A stretch of DNA of 64,000 nucleotides, taken from the NCBI GenBank assembly GCA_001464965.1, contig LNEJ01000034.1, positions 1 through 64,000 on the forward strand. The letters run 5' to 3'. Under the pieces are notes generated by a model. It was not told where the DNA came from. It was given only the letters and a program-made list of their open reading frames with translations, and searched no databases. Positions 30,304 to 39,415 of this stretch are shown in pieces; position 1 is the stretch's first letter, and each line of letters opens with the position of its first letter. The stretch is from Gammaproteobacteria bacterium Ga0074134 (GTDB lineage: Bacteria > Pseudomonadota > Gammaproteobacteria > Ga0077554 > Ga007554). A program made the translations under genes and the position numbers.

Positions 30304-30318
30304 GATGGCATTGCCATC
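30304..30318. repeat. Palindrome GATGGCATTGCCATC between ribBX and ribH
   Basis: Perfect 7-bp arms around one base. The TGGCAWTGCCA core also occurs at 17684-17694, 18701-18711 and 19848-19858, all intergenic. Confidence 0.6.
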
Positions 30319-30328
30319 GGACGGCGGT

Positions 30329-31435
30329 CTATTGCACATACTCGACCACTTCCAGGCCGAATCCGGACAACCCATGCACCTTCTTGGGCGCACCCAAGAT
30401 CCGCATCTTGCCCACGCCTATATCGGCAAGAATCTGCGCGCCCGCGCCATAGGTGCGCAGATCGATCCCCGCCGCCGGTTTCGGCAAGTGTATACCCTTA
30501 TCCTTGAGCTGATAATCCCTGATGCGCCGCACCAGATCACTGGCCTTTTCCGGTTTGCGCAGCACCACCGCCACACCGGCACCTTCTTGCGCTATACGCC
30601 GCAAGGCATCGCGCAGCGGCCAGCCGCAATCATCGCGCCGCGCATCAAATACATCGCACAGAGTGTCCTGCATATGCACGCGCACCAGCGTGGGCTGATC
30701 CGCGCATATCTCGCCCAGCACCAGCGCCAGGTGCAACTCCTGGTCTATGGCATCCTGATAGGCCAGTAGACGGAACATGCCATACTCCGTCGGCAGATTG
30801 CACTCGGCGACGCGCGCCACGGTCTTTTCATTTTCCAGCCGGTAATGGATCAGATCGGCAATCGTGCCGATCTTCAGTTTATGCTCCAGCGCAAACTTCT
30901 CAAGCTCAGGGCGGCGCGCCATGGTGCCGTCTTCGTTGAGAATTTCGACGATCACGCAGGCTGGCTCCAGCCCCGCCAGCCGTGCCAGATCACAACCCGC
31001 CTCGGTATGCCCGGCGCGCGTCAGCACGCCGCCACGTTGCGCCATGATCGGGAAAATATGCCCCGGCTGCACAATGTCCGACGGCTTGGCATCCGGCGCC
31101 ACCGCGGCGCGCACCGTGACGGCGCGGTCAGCGGCGGAGATGCCTGTCGTCACACCCTCGGCGGCCTCGATGGACACGGTGAAGTTGGTCATATGCTTGT
31201 CGTTGGTATCGCTTACCATCAGCGGCAAGCGCAACTGTTCGCAGCGCTCACGCGTCAGGGTAAGGCAGATCAAGCCGCGCCCGTAACGCGCCATGAAATT
31301 GATATCCTCGGCACGCACGCACGACGCAGCCATCACCAGATCACCTTCGTTCTCGCGATCCTCATCATCCATAATGATGACCATCCTGCCTTGGCGAATG
31401 TCTTCGATAATCTCTTGGGTAGTGCTTACGGACAT
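30329..31435 (-). CDS. 3,4-dihydroxy-2-butanone 4-phosphate synthase with degenerate GTP cyclohydrolase II domain
   Basis: 368 residues. The N-terminal 200 residues are an intact DHBP synthase (RibB): [20 protein letters not shown] near residue 18, and [15 protein letters not shown] near 143 with the catalytic His and Glu. The C-terminal part is GTP cyclohydrolase II-like, but the zinc motif (normally CLTGD...RCDC) reads DTLCDVF...RRDDC, so the cysteines are not in place. This matches the RibBX type in which the second domain has lost activity. A separate ribA is therefore expected elsewhere. Seven bases downstream of ribE. Confidence 0.9.
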   Translation of the reverse strand: MSVSTTQEIIEDIRQGRMVIIMDDEDRENEGDLVMAASCVRAEDINFMARYGRGLICLTLTRERCEQLRLPLMVSDTNDKHMTNFTVSIEAAEGVTTGISAADRAVTVRAAVAPDAKPSDIVQPGHIFPIMAQRGGVLTRAGHTEAGCDLARLAGLEPACVIVEILNEDGTMARRPELEKFALEHKLKIGTIADLIHYRLENEKTVARVAECNLPTEYGMFRLLAYQDAIDQELHLALVLGEICADQPTLVRVHMQDTLCDVFDARRDDCGWPLRDALRRIAQEGAGVAVVLRKPEKASDLVRRIRDYQLKDKGIHLPKPAAGIDLRTYGAGAQILADIGVGKMRILGAPKKVHGLSGFGLEVVEYVQ

Positions 31436-31441
31436 ATCAAC

Positions 31442-32104
31442 TCAACTTTTTATAAATCCATGCTCGGCCAGAAAGGCATGGCTAATCCCCGGGCTTCCCG
31501 GCTGCGCGGCGCGCTCGCCCAGCAGCAGCCGCTCAAGATATCTGGCCAGCACATCCACTTCGAGATTGACGCGCCGGCCTGCGGCAAATTCACCCATCGT
31601 CGTCTCTTTAAGAGTATGGGGCACGATATTGAGATCAAACTCCGCACCGTTCACGGCGTTGACCGTGAGACTGATGCCATCGACACAAATCGAACCCTTT
31701 TCCGCAATGTATCTGGCCAGCGCGTCCGGTGCCCTGATGGTAAAACGCACCGATCGTCCGTCCTCGCCACGCCTCACTACCGTGCCTGCGCCATCCACAT
31801 GCCCGCTCACCAGATGGCCGCCAAGGCGCGTGGTTGGCGTCAACGCCTGTTCCAGATTCACTCGGCTGCCCTGCTTCAGTCCGGAAAACGTGGTGCATGC
31901 CAGCGTCTCGCCGGACACATCCACCCAGAAACCATCACCCGTAAAACTCGTCACTGTCAAACACACGCCGCTCACGGCGATGCTGTCACCGATCCGTGCG
32001 GCGGAAAGATCCAGCTTTCCCGCGGCGATGCGCATACGCAAATCGACGCCCATGGATTCGAGGGCGGCAACGCTGCCTACGGACTGTATGATGCCTGTGA
32101 ACAT
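31442..32104 (-). CDS. ribE: Riboflavin synthase, alpha subunit
   Basis: 220 residues. Dismutates two lumazines to riboflavin. It begins MFTGIIQSVGSV, the invariant N-terminus, and shows two homologous lumazine-binding halves: GDSIAVSGVCLTV near residue 38 and GSICVDGISLTVNAV near 136. LGGHLVSGHVDG near 93 is the linker motif. Also called ribC in some species. The gap to ribD upstream is 267 bases and holds a perfect 21-bp inverted repeat and a MITE-like element, so its promoter may lie there. Confidence 0.95.
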   Translation of the reverse strand: MFTGIIQSVGSVAALESMGVDLRMRIAAGKLDLSAARIGDSIAVSGVCLTVTSFTGDGFWVDVSGETLACTTFSGLKQGSRVNLEQALTPTTRLGGHLVSGHVDGAGTVVRRGEDGRSVRFTIRAPDALARYIAEKGSICVDGISLTVNAVNGAEFDLNIVPHTLKETTMGEFAAGRRVNLEVDVLARYLERLLLGERAAQPGSPGISHAFLAEHGFIKS

Positions 32105-32137
32105 GAATCATTCCATCCCTAAATCAACAATTGAATC

Positions 32138-32188
32138 GTAGGGTGCGTCCCACGCACCGATGATAGTGGTGCGTGGGACGCACCCTAC
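32138..32188. repeat. Perfect 21-bp inverted repeat, GTAGGGTGCGT family, copy 1
   Basis: Arms at 32138-32158 and 32168-32188 pair exactly around 9 bases. Outer sequence GTAGGGTGCGTCC; inner arm itself partly palindromic. The near-identical copy 2 is at 51958-52008, with T for C at one symmetric place. Confidence 0.85.
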
Positions 32189-32237
32189 ATAATCATTGGC
32201 GTTTTGAAATAGAATTCGAATTACGAACCTCCCGCAA

Positions 32238-32409
32238 CTGCTAGTGTAGTGAGTCACACAAAATGGCACATAAAACGGCGTCTTTTGGCTCGGTTCTGCG
32301 TTGCTCGTCGTTGCCATAGAATGAGCTATGACGCCTCCTCGCGCCTTGCCCCAAACCAAAATCCATCCGTTTTATTTGTCCCATTTTGTGTGACTCACTA
32401 CACTAGCAG
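32238..32409. mobile_element. MITE-like element A, 172 bp, with 29-bp perfect ends
   Basis: CTGCTAGTGTAGTGAGTCAC at 32238 and its complement ending at 32409 form 29-bp perfect terminal inverted repeats, extended with mismatches for another dozen bases. The core carries GCGTTGCTCG near 32300 and CCTCGCGCCTTGCC near 32336, both also present in the same order in element B (34283-34503). No gene inside, so it would need a transposase in trans. Its right end supplies the last residues and the stop of ribD. No clear target duplication was found. Confidence 0.75.
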
Positions 32410-33547
32410 TAATCCGCCAATCCTTCCCCACCGCGCGGATGTCCAGGATGTCCAGTGCGATGCGCTGATCCATGCTCCCCAATCCCGGCAAATGAAACAA
32501 CCCGCGCGCAGCATCGCCCATCAGATGCGGAGCCATATAGATGATCAGCTCGTCGATCAACCCCGCCCGCAACATGGCCCCATTCAACACCGGGCCCGCC
32601 TCCAGCAGAACTTCATTGATCTGCTGTGCCGCGAGGTGGCGCATCACGGCAGGCAAATCAATACCACCATTCTGCGATGTCCATGGATGGACAAGTGCCG
32701 CGAGCGCAGGATGCGCTGGAGCGGCCTCAGGCAGCGTCACAACCGTAACGTTGTCTCGCGCCAGTCTGTCGTGCAATTCCTGGTTCCGCGAGGCCGTTAC
32801 AATCAGCGCGCGTCCCGGCGCATCGAGCAGACGCGCCTGCGGCGGGGTGCGCAAATGGGTATCCAGCACGACACGCAACGGCTGCCGGATTCCCTGAACC
32901 TGATCACTGCCATCCAGCCGCACGGTGAGCGCGGGATCATCCGCCAGCACCGTGCCGGCACCGGTCATGATTGCCGAACTGCGAGCACGCAGACGGTGTA
33001 CATCGTGGCGCGCCGTCTGGGAAGTAATCCACTTGCTCTCGCCGTTCGCCATGGCGGTGCGGCCATCCAAACTCATCGCCAGCTTGCAGCGCACATAGGG
33101 CCGGCCGTGGCGCATACGCATGATAAAACCGTGATTCAGCGCCTCGGCCTCCGCTTGCATCAGGCCGCTTTCGACGGTGATGCCCGCCGCTTTCAGCCTA
33201 GCCAAACCCTCACCGCCAACCTTTGGATTAGGATCCACCATCGCCGCCACCACGCGCGCCACACCGGCCGCAATCAGCGCATCGGTGCAAGGCGGGGTAC
33301 GGCCATGATGACAGCAGGGCTCCAGCGTCACATAGGCTGTCGCGCCGCGTGCGCGTTCACCCGCCTGCGCCAAGGCGTGTATCTCCGCATGTGCTTCGCC
33401 CGCCCGTTCATGCCAGCCTTCACCCACGATCTCACCATCGCGCACCAGCACACAGCCGACGCGGGGATTAGGATCGGTGGTATACAGGCCGTACCTGGCG
33501 ATCCGGAGGGCGCGGGCCATGAATTGGTAATCACTTTGATGATTCAT
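32372..33547 (-). CDS. ribD: Riboflavin biosynthesis deaminase/reductase RibD
   Basis: 391 residues. The N-terminal zinc deaminase (HAEIHALAQAGERARGATAYV near residue 51, then LEPCCHHGRTPPC near 75) and the C-terminal reductase (FVRC-like VRCKLAMSLDGRTAMANGESKWIT near 147) are complete. Acts on the first pyrimidine of riboflavin synthesis. The start at 33547 gives MNHQSDYQFMARAL. The last dozen residues (about ASVVSHTKWDK) and the stop are encoded by the end of MITE-like element A, so the native tail has been replaced. The conserved core ends before that point (DWRIT), so activity is probably kept. Confidence 0.93.
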   Translation of the reverse strand: MNHQSDYQFMARALRIARYGLYTTDPNPRVGCVLVRDGEIVGEGWHERAGEAHAEIHALAQAGERARGATAYVTLEPCCHHGRTPPCTDALIAAGVARVVAAMVDPNPKVGGEGLARLKAAGITVESGLMQAEAEALNHGFIMRMRHGRPYVRCKLAMSLDGRTAMANGESKWITSQTARHDVHRLRARSSAIMTGAGTVLADDPALTVRLDGSDQVQGIRQPLRVVLDTHLRTPPQARLLDAPGRALIVTASRNQELHDRLARDNVTVVTLPEAAPAHPALAALVHPWTSQNGGIDLPAVMRHLAAQQINEVLLEAGPVLNGAMLRAGLIDELIIYMAPHLMGDAARGLFHLPGLGSMDQRIALDILDIRAVGKDWRITASVVSHTKWDK

Positions 33548-33613
33548 CGGGAAGTGCGGCACATTAATGTTGGGGGGTACGCACCGCATGAAAATGCATG
33601 AAGGCGCACCCTG

Positions 33614-34087
33614 CTAACGTTCGGCGGACGGCGCTGCTTCCTGCTCCAGCCGCGCTATCTCCTCGCGAAAGGCATTAACATCCTGGAAGCTGCGATACAC
33701 CGAGGCAAACCGGACATAGGCAACCTGATCCATCTGGCGCAATTCATCCATCACCCATTCGCCCAGCACGCGCGAATTGACTTCGCGGTCACCCGCCGTG
33801 GTCAGGCGGTGTTTGATATGGTTAATAGCGTCATCCACGCGTTCAGTGGGCACGGGACGTTTTTCCAGCGCACGCAATATTCCGGCACGCAGTTTGCCTT
33901 CATCAAATGGGGCACGGCTGCCATCACGTTTCACAATGCGTGGCATCACCAGCTCCGCCGTCTCGAAGGTGGTGAAGCGCTCCGCGCAGGTGAGGCATTC
34001 ACGGCGCCGCCGCACCACCGCACCCTCGTTCGCCAGCCGCGAGTCGATGACCTTGGTGTCTTCAGCACCGCAAAAGGGGCAGCGCAT
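33614..34087 (-). CDS. nrdR: Transcriptional repressor NrdR
   Basis: 157 residues. ATP/dATP-sensing repressor of ribonucleotide reductase genes. It begins [17 protein letters not shown], with the N-terminal zinc ribbon (CPFC...CLTC) and an ATP-cone ([25 protein letters not shown] near residue 52). The start at 34087 is fixed by this N-terminus and AGGATA just before it. The sequence directly upstream is a repeat end (AACTGCCGCTTCTAGGATA), so the ribosome-binding site lies within the repeat. First gene of the rib operon. Confidence 0.95.
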   Translation of the reverse strand: MRCPFCGAEDTKVIDSRLANEGAVVRRRRECLTCAERFTTFETAELVMPRIVKRDGSRAPFDEGKLRAGILRALEKRPVPTERVDDAINHIKHRLTTAGDREVNSRVLGEWVMDELRQMDQVAYVRFASVYRSFQDVNAFREEIARLEQEAAPSAER

Positions 34088-34089
34088 TA

Positions 34090-34282
34090 TCCTAGAAGCG
34101 GCAGTTGGACGGGATGGAATGGTTACTCCATTCCAAGGAGTTGCAACGCCGCCATGCGCACTGAAAATCGTGCAATCCACCCCGTGGCGGACTCACCAAA
34201 CAGGTGAGCCTAGGAGTGATGAAAAAACCTATCTTAAGCATTCCGTTAACTCCCACAAAAAAGCGGTCAACTGCCGTTTCTA
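34090..34282. repeat. Inverted repeat TAGAARCGGCAGTTG flanking 160 bp upstream of nrdR
   Basis: CTAGAAGCGGCAGTTG at 34090-34105 is matched in inverted orientation by CAACTGCCGTTTCTAAG near 34267-34283. A third relative, GTCAACTGCCATTTCCAGG, is at about 26330. The enclosed DNA contains ATGGAATGG...CCATTCCA (about 34112-34127), another short hairpin. No open frame with support. Adjacent to element B, which may have inserted next to it. Confidence 0.5.
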
Positions 34283-34503
34283 AGAGCCTGTCTGTGAATA
34301 AATCATCCCTGCGACGGAGGCCGGTTTTGAGCAGGGCAAGGAAGGCTGAGCGTAGTGTGCTTGTTGCACATGAGCGAAGCCCCCAAACACGCCATGCGGC
34401 GTTGCTCGCCGCTCATTTGGAATTACCAAACTTCTCTCCTCGCGCCTTGCCTGGCGTGTTTTGGGGCGGCAACGCAGGGATGATTTATTCACAGACAGGC
34501 TCT
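34283..34503. mobile_element. MITE-like element B, 221 bp, with 31-bp perfect ends
   Basis: AGAGCCTGTCTGTGAATAAA at 34283 starts a 31-base terminal repeat (34283-34313), exactly complementary to 34473-34503. Inside are GCGTTGCTCGCCGCTC (about 34391) and TCCTCGCGCCTTGCCTGG (about 34436), matching the core of element A in order and orientation. It ends 4 bases past the glyA stop and may act as its transcription end. No transposase inside. Confidence 0.8.
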
Positions 34504-34507
34504 AAGA

Positions 34508-35764
34508 TTATTTACCGTACACGGGAAACCGCCCGCACAGCTCCAGCACGTGATGTTTGACGCGCTCGATGGTGGCCGCATTACTCACATTGTCCAGAAC
34601 ATCGCAGATCCAGCCCGCCAGGGCGCGAACCTCGGCTTCAGTGAAACCACGGGTGGTCACCGCCGGCGTGCCGATACGGATACCGCTGGTAACGAACGGT
34701 GAGCGCGGGTCATTGGGAACACTGTTCTTGTTGACGGTGATATTCGCCGCGCCCAACGCCTCTTCCGCTTCTTTACCGCTGATTTCCTTGCCAGTCAGGT
34801 CGACCAGAAACAGATGATTGTCAGTGCCGCCGGAAACCACCTTGTAGCCCCGCTCGATCAGCACCTTTGCCATGACGCGGGCATTGGCGACCACCTGGGC
34901 CTGGTATACCTTGAATTCGGGCTGTAGCGCCTCTTTGAATGCCACCGCCTTGGCGGCGATAACGTGCATCAGGGGACCGCCCTGGATGCCCGGGAAAATC
35001 ATTGAATTGAGCTTCTTTTCAATGTCGGGATTGGCCTTCGCCAGAATGATGCCGCCGCGCGGGCCACGCAGGGTCTTGTGCGTGGTCGAGGTGGTGATAT
35101 CCGCAATCTGCACCGGGCTGGGATAAACTCCGGCAGCGACCAGTCCAGCCACGTGGGCCATATCGACAAACAGGTACGCGCCCACCTTATCGGCGATAAC
35201 ACGGAAGCGCTGCCAGTCAACAACTCGTGAATAGGCGCTGAAACCGGCAACGATCATCCTGGGCTTGTGCTCCAGCGCCAGGGCCTCCACCTGCGCGTAA
35301 TCGATCTCGCCTGTGGCGACATCCAGGCCATACTGCACAGCGTTGTAAATCTTGCCGGAGAAATTGACCTTGGCGCCGTGTGTAAGATGGCCGCCGTGGG
35401 CCAGGCTCATACCCAGGATGGTATCACCGGGATTGAGCAGCGCCATGTATACGGCGGCATTGGCCTGGGAGCCGGAATGCGGCTGGACGTTGGCGTAATC
35501 GGCGCCAAACAGTTGTTTTACACGATCAATGGCTAGTTGCTCAGCCTTGTCGACATACTCACAACCGCCATAATAACGCTTACCGGGATAGCCCTCGGCA
35601 TATTTATTTGTTAAAACAGAGCCTTGCGCCTCCATCACGCGCGGACTCGCGTAATTCTCGGAGGCGATCAGTTCGATATGCTCCTCCTGGCGCACCACCT
35701 CAGCCTGCATGGCGGCCCACAACTCATCATCAAAACCAGCAATGGTCATTTTCTGCGTAAACAT
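34508..35764 (-). CDS. glyA: Serine hydroxymethyltransferase
   Basis: 418 residues. PLP enzyme converting serine and tetrahydrofolate to glycine and methylene-THF. [13 protein letters not shown] near residue 31 and [16 protein letters not shown] near 226 (Schiff-base Lys) are intact, and the C-terminal domain is complete ([18 protein letters not shown]). AGGTGA lies 6 bases before the ATG at 35764. The glyA-nrdR-rib order is common in gammaproteobacteria, though here 420 bases of repeats separate glyA from nrdR. Divergent from the GGDEF gene. Confidence 0.96.
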   Translation of the reverse strand: MFTQKMTIAGFDDELWAAMQAEVVRQEEHIELIASENYASPRVMEAQGSVLTNKYAEGYPGKRYYGGCEYVDKAEQLAIDRVKQLFGADYANVQPHSGSQANAAVYMALLNPGDTILGMSLAHGGHLTHGAKVNFSGKIYNAVQYGLDVATGEIDYAQVEALALEHKPRMIVAGFSAYSRVVDWQRFRVIADKVGAYLFVDMAHVAGLVAAGVYPSPVQIADITTSTTHKTLRGPRGGIILAKANPDIEKKLNSMIFPGIQGGPLMHVIAAKAVAFKEALQPEFKVYQAQVVANARVMAKVLIERGYKVVSGGTDNHLFLVDLTGKEISGKEAEEALGAANITVNKNSVPNDPRSPFVTSGIRIGTPAVTTRGFTEAEVRALAGWICDVLDNVSNAATIERVKHHVLELCGRFPVYGK

Positions 35765-35869
35765 CCGACTCACCTGTTAAAAATCTGTTCAAATAATTTC
35801 CAATCATACCCGATTTGCATGGATTACGCATTTGCCATTTTAGCGCTTGATGATAGAAGAGCTTATTTA

Positions 35870-35878
35870 TGCTATATT
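35870..35878 (+). promoter_or_regulatory. Candidate extended -10 promoter for the GGDEF gene
   Basis: TGCTATATT fits TGN plus a -10 hexamer (5 of 6 bases), 74 bases upstream of the chosen start. No good -35 at the normal spacing, as is usual for extended -10 promoters. Pattern only. Confidence 0.35.
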
Positions 35879-35951
35879 TTTCAGGTGATCCGGCTTATCA
35901 CACAGGACGTGGAACATTAGACTAAATAATACACACACCATGAGGCGATCC

Positions 35952-37322
35952 ATGTCGGCGGAAACAAAAGAAAAACTATCCGAATCACCCGCACCCCAAA
36001 AAGTCCTCCTGATGCTGGACGATTTCAAACGGACCCGAACTGGCGCCGTGATTCATCAGCATATCAAACATATTCTTGAGGAAAGCGAGGCCCTGCACAC
36101 AGAGTCCGCACGGGCCTATGCCAGCCTGCTGGGCACTCTGCTGAATGCTTATGCACAACAACTCCCCGCCGACTCACTGCTACGCACTCATATCAAGCTG
36201 GTGCAGATGCGTATTATGCCGCCACTGCTGGCATCCGAATTTGCCGCTTTGCACCGCTACATTGAGGTTTATGCAGCCGATATCAAACGCAACAACCGGG
36301 AAATCACGGAAACTTTGATAGAAGCATTGACCCCTCTGCTGGAAGAGCTTGGCGCCGATATCGAAGAGACTGCCGAAACCACCCCACAGGCCGCCCATGC
36401 AACACACGAAGCGCCAGCACCACTGCATGTTGCACACCGCGTCGATCACGCCTATCGTCAACATCTCGACGCCAAGCGTAAAAGCATGCAGGAGATCCAG
36501 GAGACTCTTGCCGGACAAATTGTGGACGCCATCCACCAGAATGAAGATTTTTGCGTGCGCCTGGAAATCGCATCAGGAAGGCTGCAACGGGCGGGAAGCA
36601 TCACCATTCTCAACACGCTCAGGGAGGTGCTCGTAAATGAAACGAAAAACATCTTGGATGGCAATCGAGCACTGGGAGAGCAGCTCGCAAGCGCCCGTGA
36701 CCACCTGAAAACCATCCAGTCCGATACCCAGCAACTGAACGATGAGCTAACCAGGGTACATCTGCTCAGTCTCACCGACGAACTAACGAACCTGCCCAAT
36801 CGGCGCGCATTTATGCGCCGGCTGGAAGATGAGGTGGCACGTGTACAGCGCTATGGCAATCCGCTTACATTAGCCATCATCGACCTGGATGATTTTAAAT
36901 CCATCAACGACAAGCTCGGCCATGCGGCAGGTGACGAAGTGCTGCGCAGATTTGCATCCGATGTATTATCGACCTTCCGTCACCACGACATGGTGACACG
37001 CTACGGCGGTGAAGAGTTCGCCATACTACTGCCCAACACGGATCGTGAGGGCGCACTGCACGCCCTGAGAAAGGTACAAAAACGCTCCGCCGAATCCTCC
37101 TATACGCATGGTGATGCGACACTGCCCATGCCCACCTTCTCCGCTGGAATTGCATTGCACAAGCCCGGCGAGACACCCAGCAACTTGATTGAACGTGCAG
37201 ACAGCGCGCTCTACCGGGCAAAACATCTGGGCCGCAACCGGCTGGAGGTGGATGCGGCGACAGGCACGCACAGCTCAGCCAGCCACACTACACCAAACTA
37301 TCCATCAGTTATCCTTGACTAA
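35952..37322 (+). CDS. Diguanylate cyclase (GGDEF domain protein)
   Basis: 456 residues. The C-terminal domain (about 270-435) makes cyclic di-GMP: signature GGEEF at about 352-356, with an intact product-inhibition site RHHD five residues before it, and DLDDFKSINDKLGH upstream. The N-terminal 260 residues are mostly helical with no domain I recognise and no membrane segment; residues about 145-165 are an Ala/His/Pro-rich linker. So it is probably cytosolic and senses an internal signal or partner. GAGG stands 6 bases before the ATG at 35952; an ATG four codons earlier lacks such a site. A PilZ protein, a likely receptor for its product, is at 59.6 kb. Confidence 0.9.
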   Translation: MSAETKEKLSESPAPQKVLLMLDDFKRTRTGAVIHQHIKHILEESEALHTESARAYASLLGTLLNAYAQQLPADSLLRTHIKLVQMRIMPPLLASEFAALHRYIEVYAADIKRNNREITETLIEALTPLLEELGADIEETAETTPQAAHATHEAPAPLHVAHRVDHAYRQHLDAKRKSMQEIQETLAGQIVDAIHQNEDFCVRLEIASGRLQRAGSITILNTLREVLVNETKNILDGNRALGEQLASARDHLKTIQSDTQQLNDELTRVHLLSLTDELTNLPNRRAFMRRLEDEVARVQRYGNPLTLAIIDLDDFKSINDKLGHAAGDEVLRRFASDVLSTFRHHDMVTRYGGEEFAILLPNTDREGALHALRKVQKRSAESSYTHGDATLPMPTFSAGIALHKPGETPSNLIERADSALYRAKHLGRNRLEVDAATGTHSSASHTTPNYPSVILD

Positions 37323-37428
37323 CAAATCAGGTAATTATTCAGCACTTCACCCAACAAAGTCAGGCATCTTCCCCTGAAAGAACAACTATGGAGTCACGCT
37401 TGCGATTGAGAGGAAATCGAAGCGAAGA

Positions 37429-38940
37429 CTATCGAACCCTGCGCAGCACACCCGCCAGCCCATCATAATTCCCATCCATCGCCAAGGCATAACCCGCCAC
37501 ATCATGCCGCGCCACAAAGACATGATCCTCATACCACAGCGGCACATACGGCAACTGCTCCAGCAAATAGCGTTGTATTTCCCGGTATTTTTCAGCCTGC
37601 GTATCTAACACCGGTTCAGCCTCAGCCTCCTCAATCAGATGGTCGACGCTGCTGTTGGCGAAACGTCCACGGTTGGCGCCGCCGGGAGGGATGGATGTGC
37701 TGTGGTAGGCATAGCGAAAGATATCGGGAGTTTTGATGCCTACCCAGCTCAGGCTGAACATCTGAAAGCGCCCCGCCTTGATATCTCCATAAAACGTGCC
37801 CCAGTCATAGCTGCGCAGGTCGACATGAATGCCAACATCGGCGAGCTGGCTTTGGATGATGGTGGCTAACCGGATGCGGAATGGGTCGCTGGAGGTTTTA
37901 TAGGTGAGATGCACGGGATGTTGTGCGTCAAAACCCGCTTGCTTAAGCAACGCGCGTGACTGCTGCGGATCATGGGGATAGCCGGATAAATTCTGTACAC
38001 CCGCCCAGTGACCGGGCGGGAACATTGCACCTGCCGGACGCGCCGCGCCGCCCAGCACATATTTAATAATTGCCTCGCGGTCCAGTGCATAAGCGATGGC
38101 GCGGCGCACTTCAATCCGGCGGGTCAACGGGTCGTTCATATTGAAGCCGAGATAACTGAAGTTGGATCCGCTGCTGCGCTGCACCTGTAGCTCTTTCTTG
38201 CCTTCGAGATATTTTACAAGCTCGGGCGGCAGGTCGTTTTGCAACATATCGATCTCGCCACGCATCAGTTTGAGGGCGCGCACGGTGGGATCGGGCACAT
38301 GGAGAAACTCCAGCGCTTGCCGGTCCGCAACACGTATAAGACGCAAGCGCCCTTCCGCCGGCCAATCGAGGAATGAAAACGGTCCGCTGCCTATTGGCTT
38401 TTGATTGAATGGATGTCCGGCAACAATCAGCCGGGCGGGCAAGATGCCTATCACCAGTTTTGCAGGAAACAAGGCATCCGGCTTGTTCAGGTGAAAATCG
38501 ATGGTACTGTCATTCGGCGCTTCAATGCTCCCGATCATCTCCAATGAGGCGCGATGCGGTGAGGCATTGCGCGGCGCGAGGATGAAGTTATAGGTCGCCT
38601 TGACGTCGGCCGCCGTCAAATGACTGCCGTCATGAAACACCCTACCCTCTTTTCCCAATGTAAAACGATAATGCACGGGCGTGATTTCTTGCCAGGCAGC
38701 AAGCGATGGTACTGGCAACGATACGCTGTCAAAGTCCACCAATTGCCGGTACAACAGGCGATTAATCCGGGTGGAGGCAGCGTCAGTGGCAAAACGCGGA
38801 TCGAGACTGACCGGCGCGCTCGCAAGCCCGAAGCGCAAGACAGTATTATTGGCAGGTGCAGAACAGGCGGACAACGCCACCAGCAAGAACAGAAACATCA
38901 GTGCAGAAAAGATTCGCCTGCACGAGCAATAAAACCACAC
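37429..38940 (-). CDS. Oligopeptide/dipeptide-type ABC transporter substrate-binding lipoprotein
   Basis: About 503 residues, SBP family 5. A signal with lipobox (ALSAC) ends at about residue 27 of this start. The family pattern follows: PVSLDPRFATDAASTRINRLLYRQLVDF near the N-terminus, FTLGKEGRVFHDGSHLTAADVKATYNFI, and a C-terminal VPLWYEDHVFVARHDVAGY. Binds peptides or similar solutes in the periplasm. No permease or ATPase gene is adjacent, so the rest of the transporter is elsewhere. The start is uncertain: a GTG at 38940 is used here, a TTG at 38952 and ATG at 38898 are also in frame. It is the last gene of the lipoprotein operon. Confidence 0.85.
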   Translation of the reverse strand: MWFYCSCRRIFSALMFLFLLVALSACSAPANNTVLRFGLASAPVSLDPRFATDAASTRINRLLYRQLVDFDSVSLPVPSLAAWQEITPVHYRFTLGKEGRVFHDGSHLTAADVKATYNFILAPRNASPHRASLEMIGSIEAPNDSTIDFHLNKPDALFPAKLVIGILPARLIVAGHPFNQKPIGSGPFSFLDWPAEGRLRLIRVADRQALEFLHVPDPTVRALKLMRGEIDMLQNDLPPELVKYLEGKKELQVQRSSGSNFSYLGFNMNDPLTRRIEVRRAIAYALDREAIIKYVLGGAARPAGAMFPPGHWAGVQNLSGYPHDPQQSRALLKQAGFDAQHPVHLTYKTSSDPFRIRLATIIQSQLADVGIHVDLRSYDWGTFYGDIKAGRFQMFSLSWVGIKTPDIFRYAYHSTSIPPGGANRGRFANSSVDHLIEEAEAEPVLDTQAEKYREIQRYLLEQLPYVPLWYEDHVFVARHDVAGYALAMDGNYDGLAGVLRRVR

Positions 38941-38945
38941 AAATC

Positions 38946-39413
38946 CTACCAATCCTTAAACGGGTGTGTCACAAGACAGACGTTATAATAGCGTGGATCG
39001 TGCGACACCTCCTCTCCCGCCCAGTCCGGCAACTCAAAAGCCTCATCGGCATCGTCAAGCTCGATTTCTGCAACGACCAGCCCGTCATTTTCCCCCGCAA
39101 ACACATCAACCTCCCAGATATGCCCGGCATGCTCGACGTTATAGCGCGTTTTTTCGATCAATGGGCCTGCGCAAAACAGATCAAGCATCTCATTAGCCTC
39201 CTGCTCGGGAACCTCATATTCATATTCCTTGCGGGTCACACCAAGTGTGGCGCTTTTGAGATTCAGGTATCCCTTTCCACCGCCAGAACGTACACGTATC
39301 GAGCAGCCTGGCGAGCTGGACAAATATCCCTGACGATAAAAAATACCCTCGGCGGCATGATTACGCCACAGGTCATTGCGCACCAGGAATTTACGCTCTA
39401 TCTCTGTTGCCAT
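38946..39413 (-). CDS. CYTH-domain protein (triphosphatase or adenylate cyclase-like)
   Basis: 155 residues, one CYTH domain. The opening MATEIERKFLV is the signature EXEXK strand; acidic and basic residues that line the tunnel follow (RVRSGGGKGYLNLKS, EYEYEVPEQEANEML, EVDVFAGENDGLVVAEIEL). Members hydrolyse inorganic triphosphate or other triphosphates, and a few are class IV adenylate cyclases. The short length fits the stand-alone triphosphatase group. It lies 2 bases after the third LPP20-like gene, so it is in the lipoprotein operon. Confidence 0.9.
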   Translation of the reverse strand: MATEIERKFLVRNDLWRNHAAEGIFYRQGYLSSSPGCSIRVRSGGGKGYLNLKSATLGVTRKEYEYEVPEQEANEMLDLFCAGPLIEKTRYNVEHAGHIWEVDVFAGENDGLVVAEIELDDADEAFELPDWAGEEVSHDPRYYNVCLVTHPFKDW

Positions 39414-39415
39414 AT

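Noticed and set aside
30845-32122. 425-codon and 282-codon open frames on the plus strand
   Set aside because: Antisense to ribBX and ribE, which are intact and conserved.
29771-33600. FMN riboswitch upstream of the riboflavin genes
   Set aside because: None of the conserved riboswitch sequence was recognised in the gaps at 30251-30328, 32105-32371 or upstream of nrdR.
32249-33601. 450-codon open frame on the plus strand
   Set aside because: Antisense to ribD and starts inside the MITE-like element.
34280-34492. 70-codon frame in the glyA-nrdR gap
   Set aside because: It is the MITE-like element B itself read through its inverted ends; no independent support.
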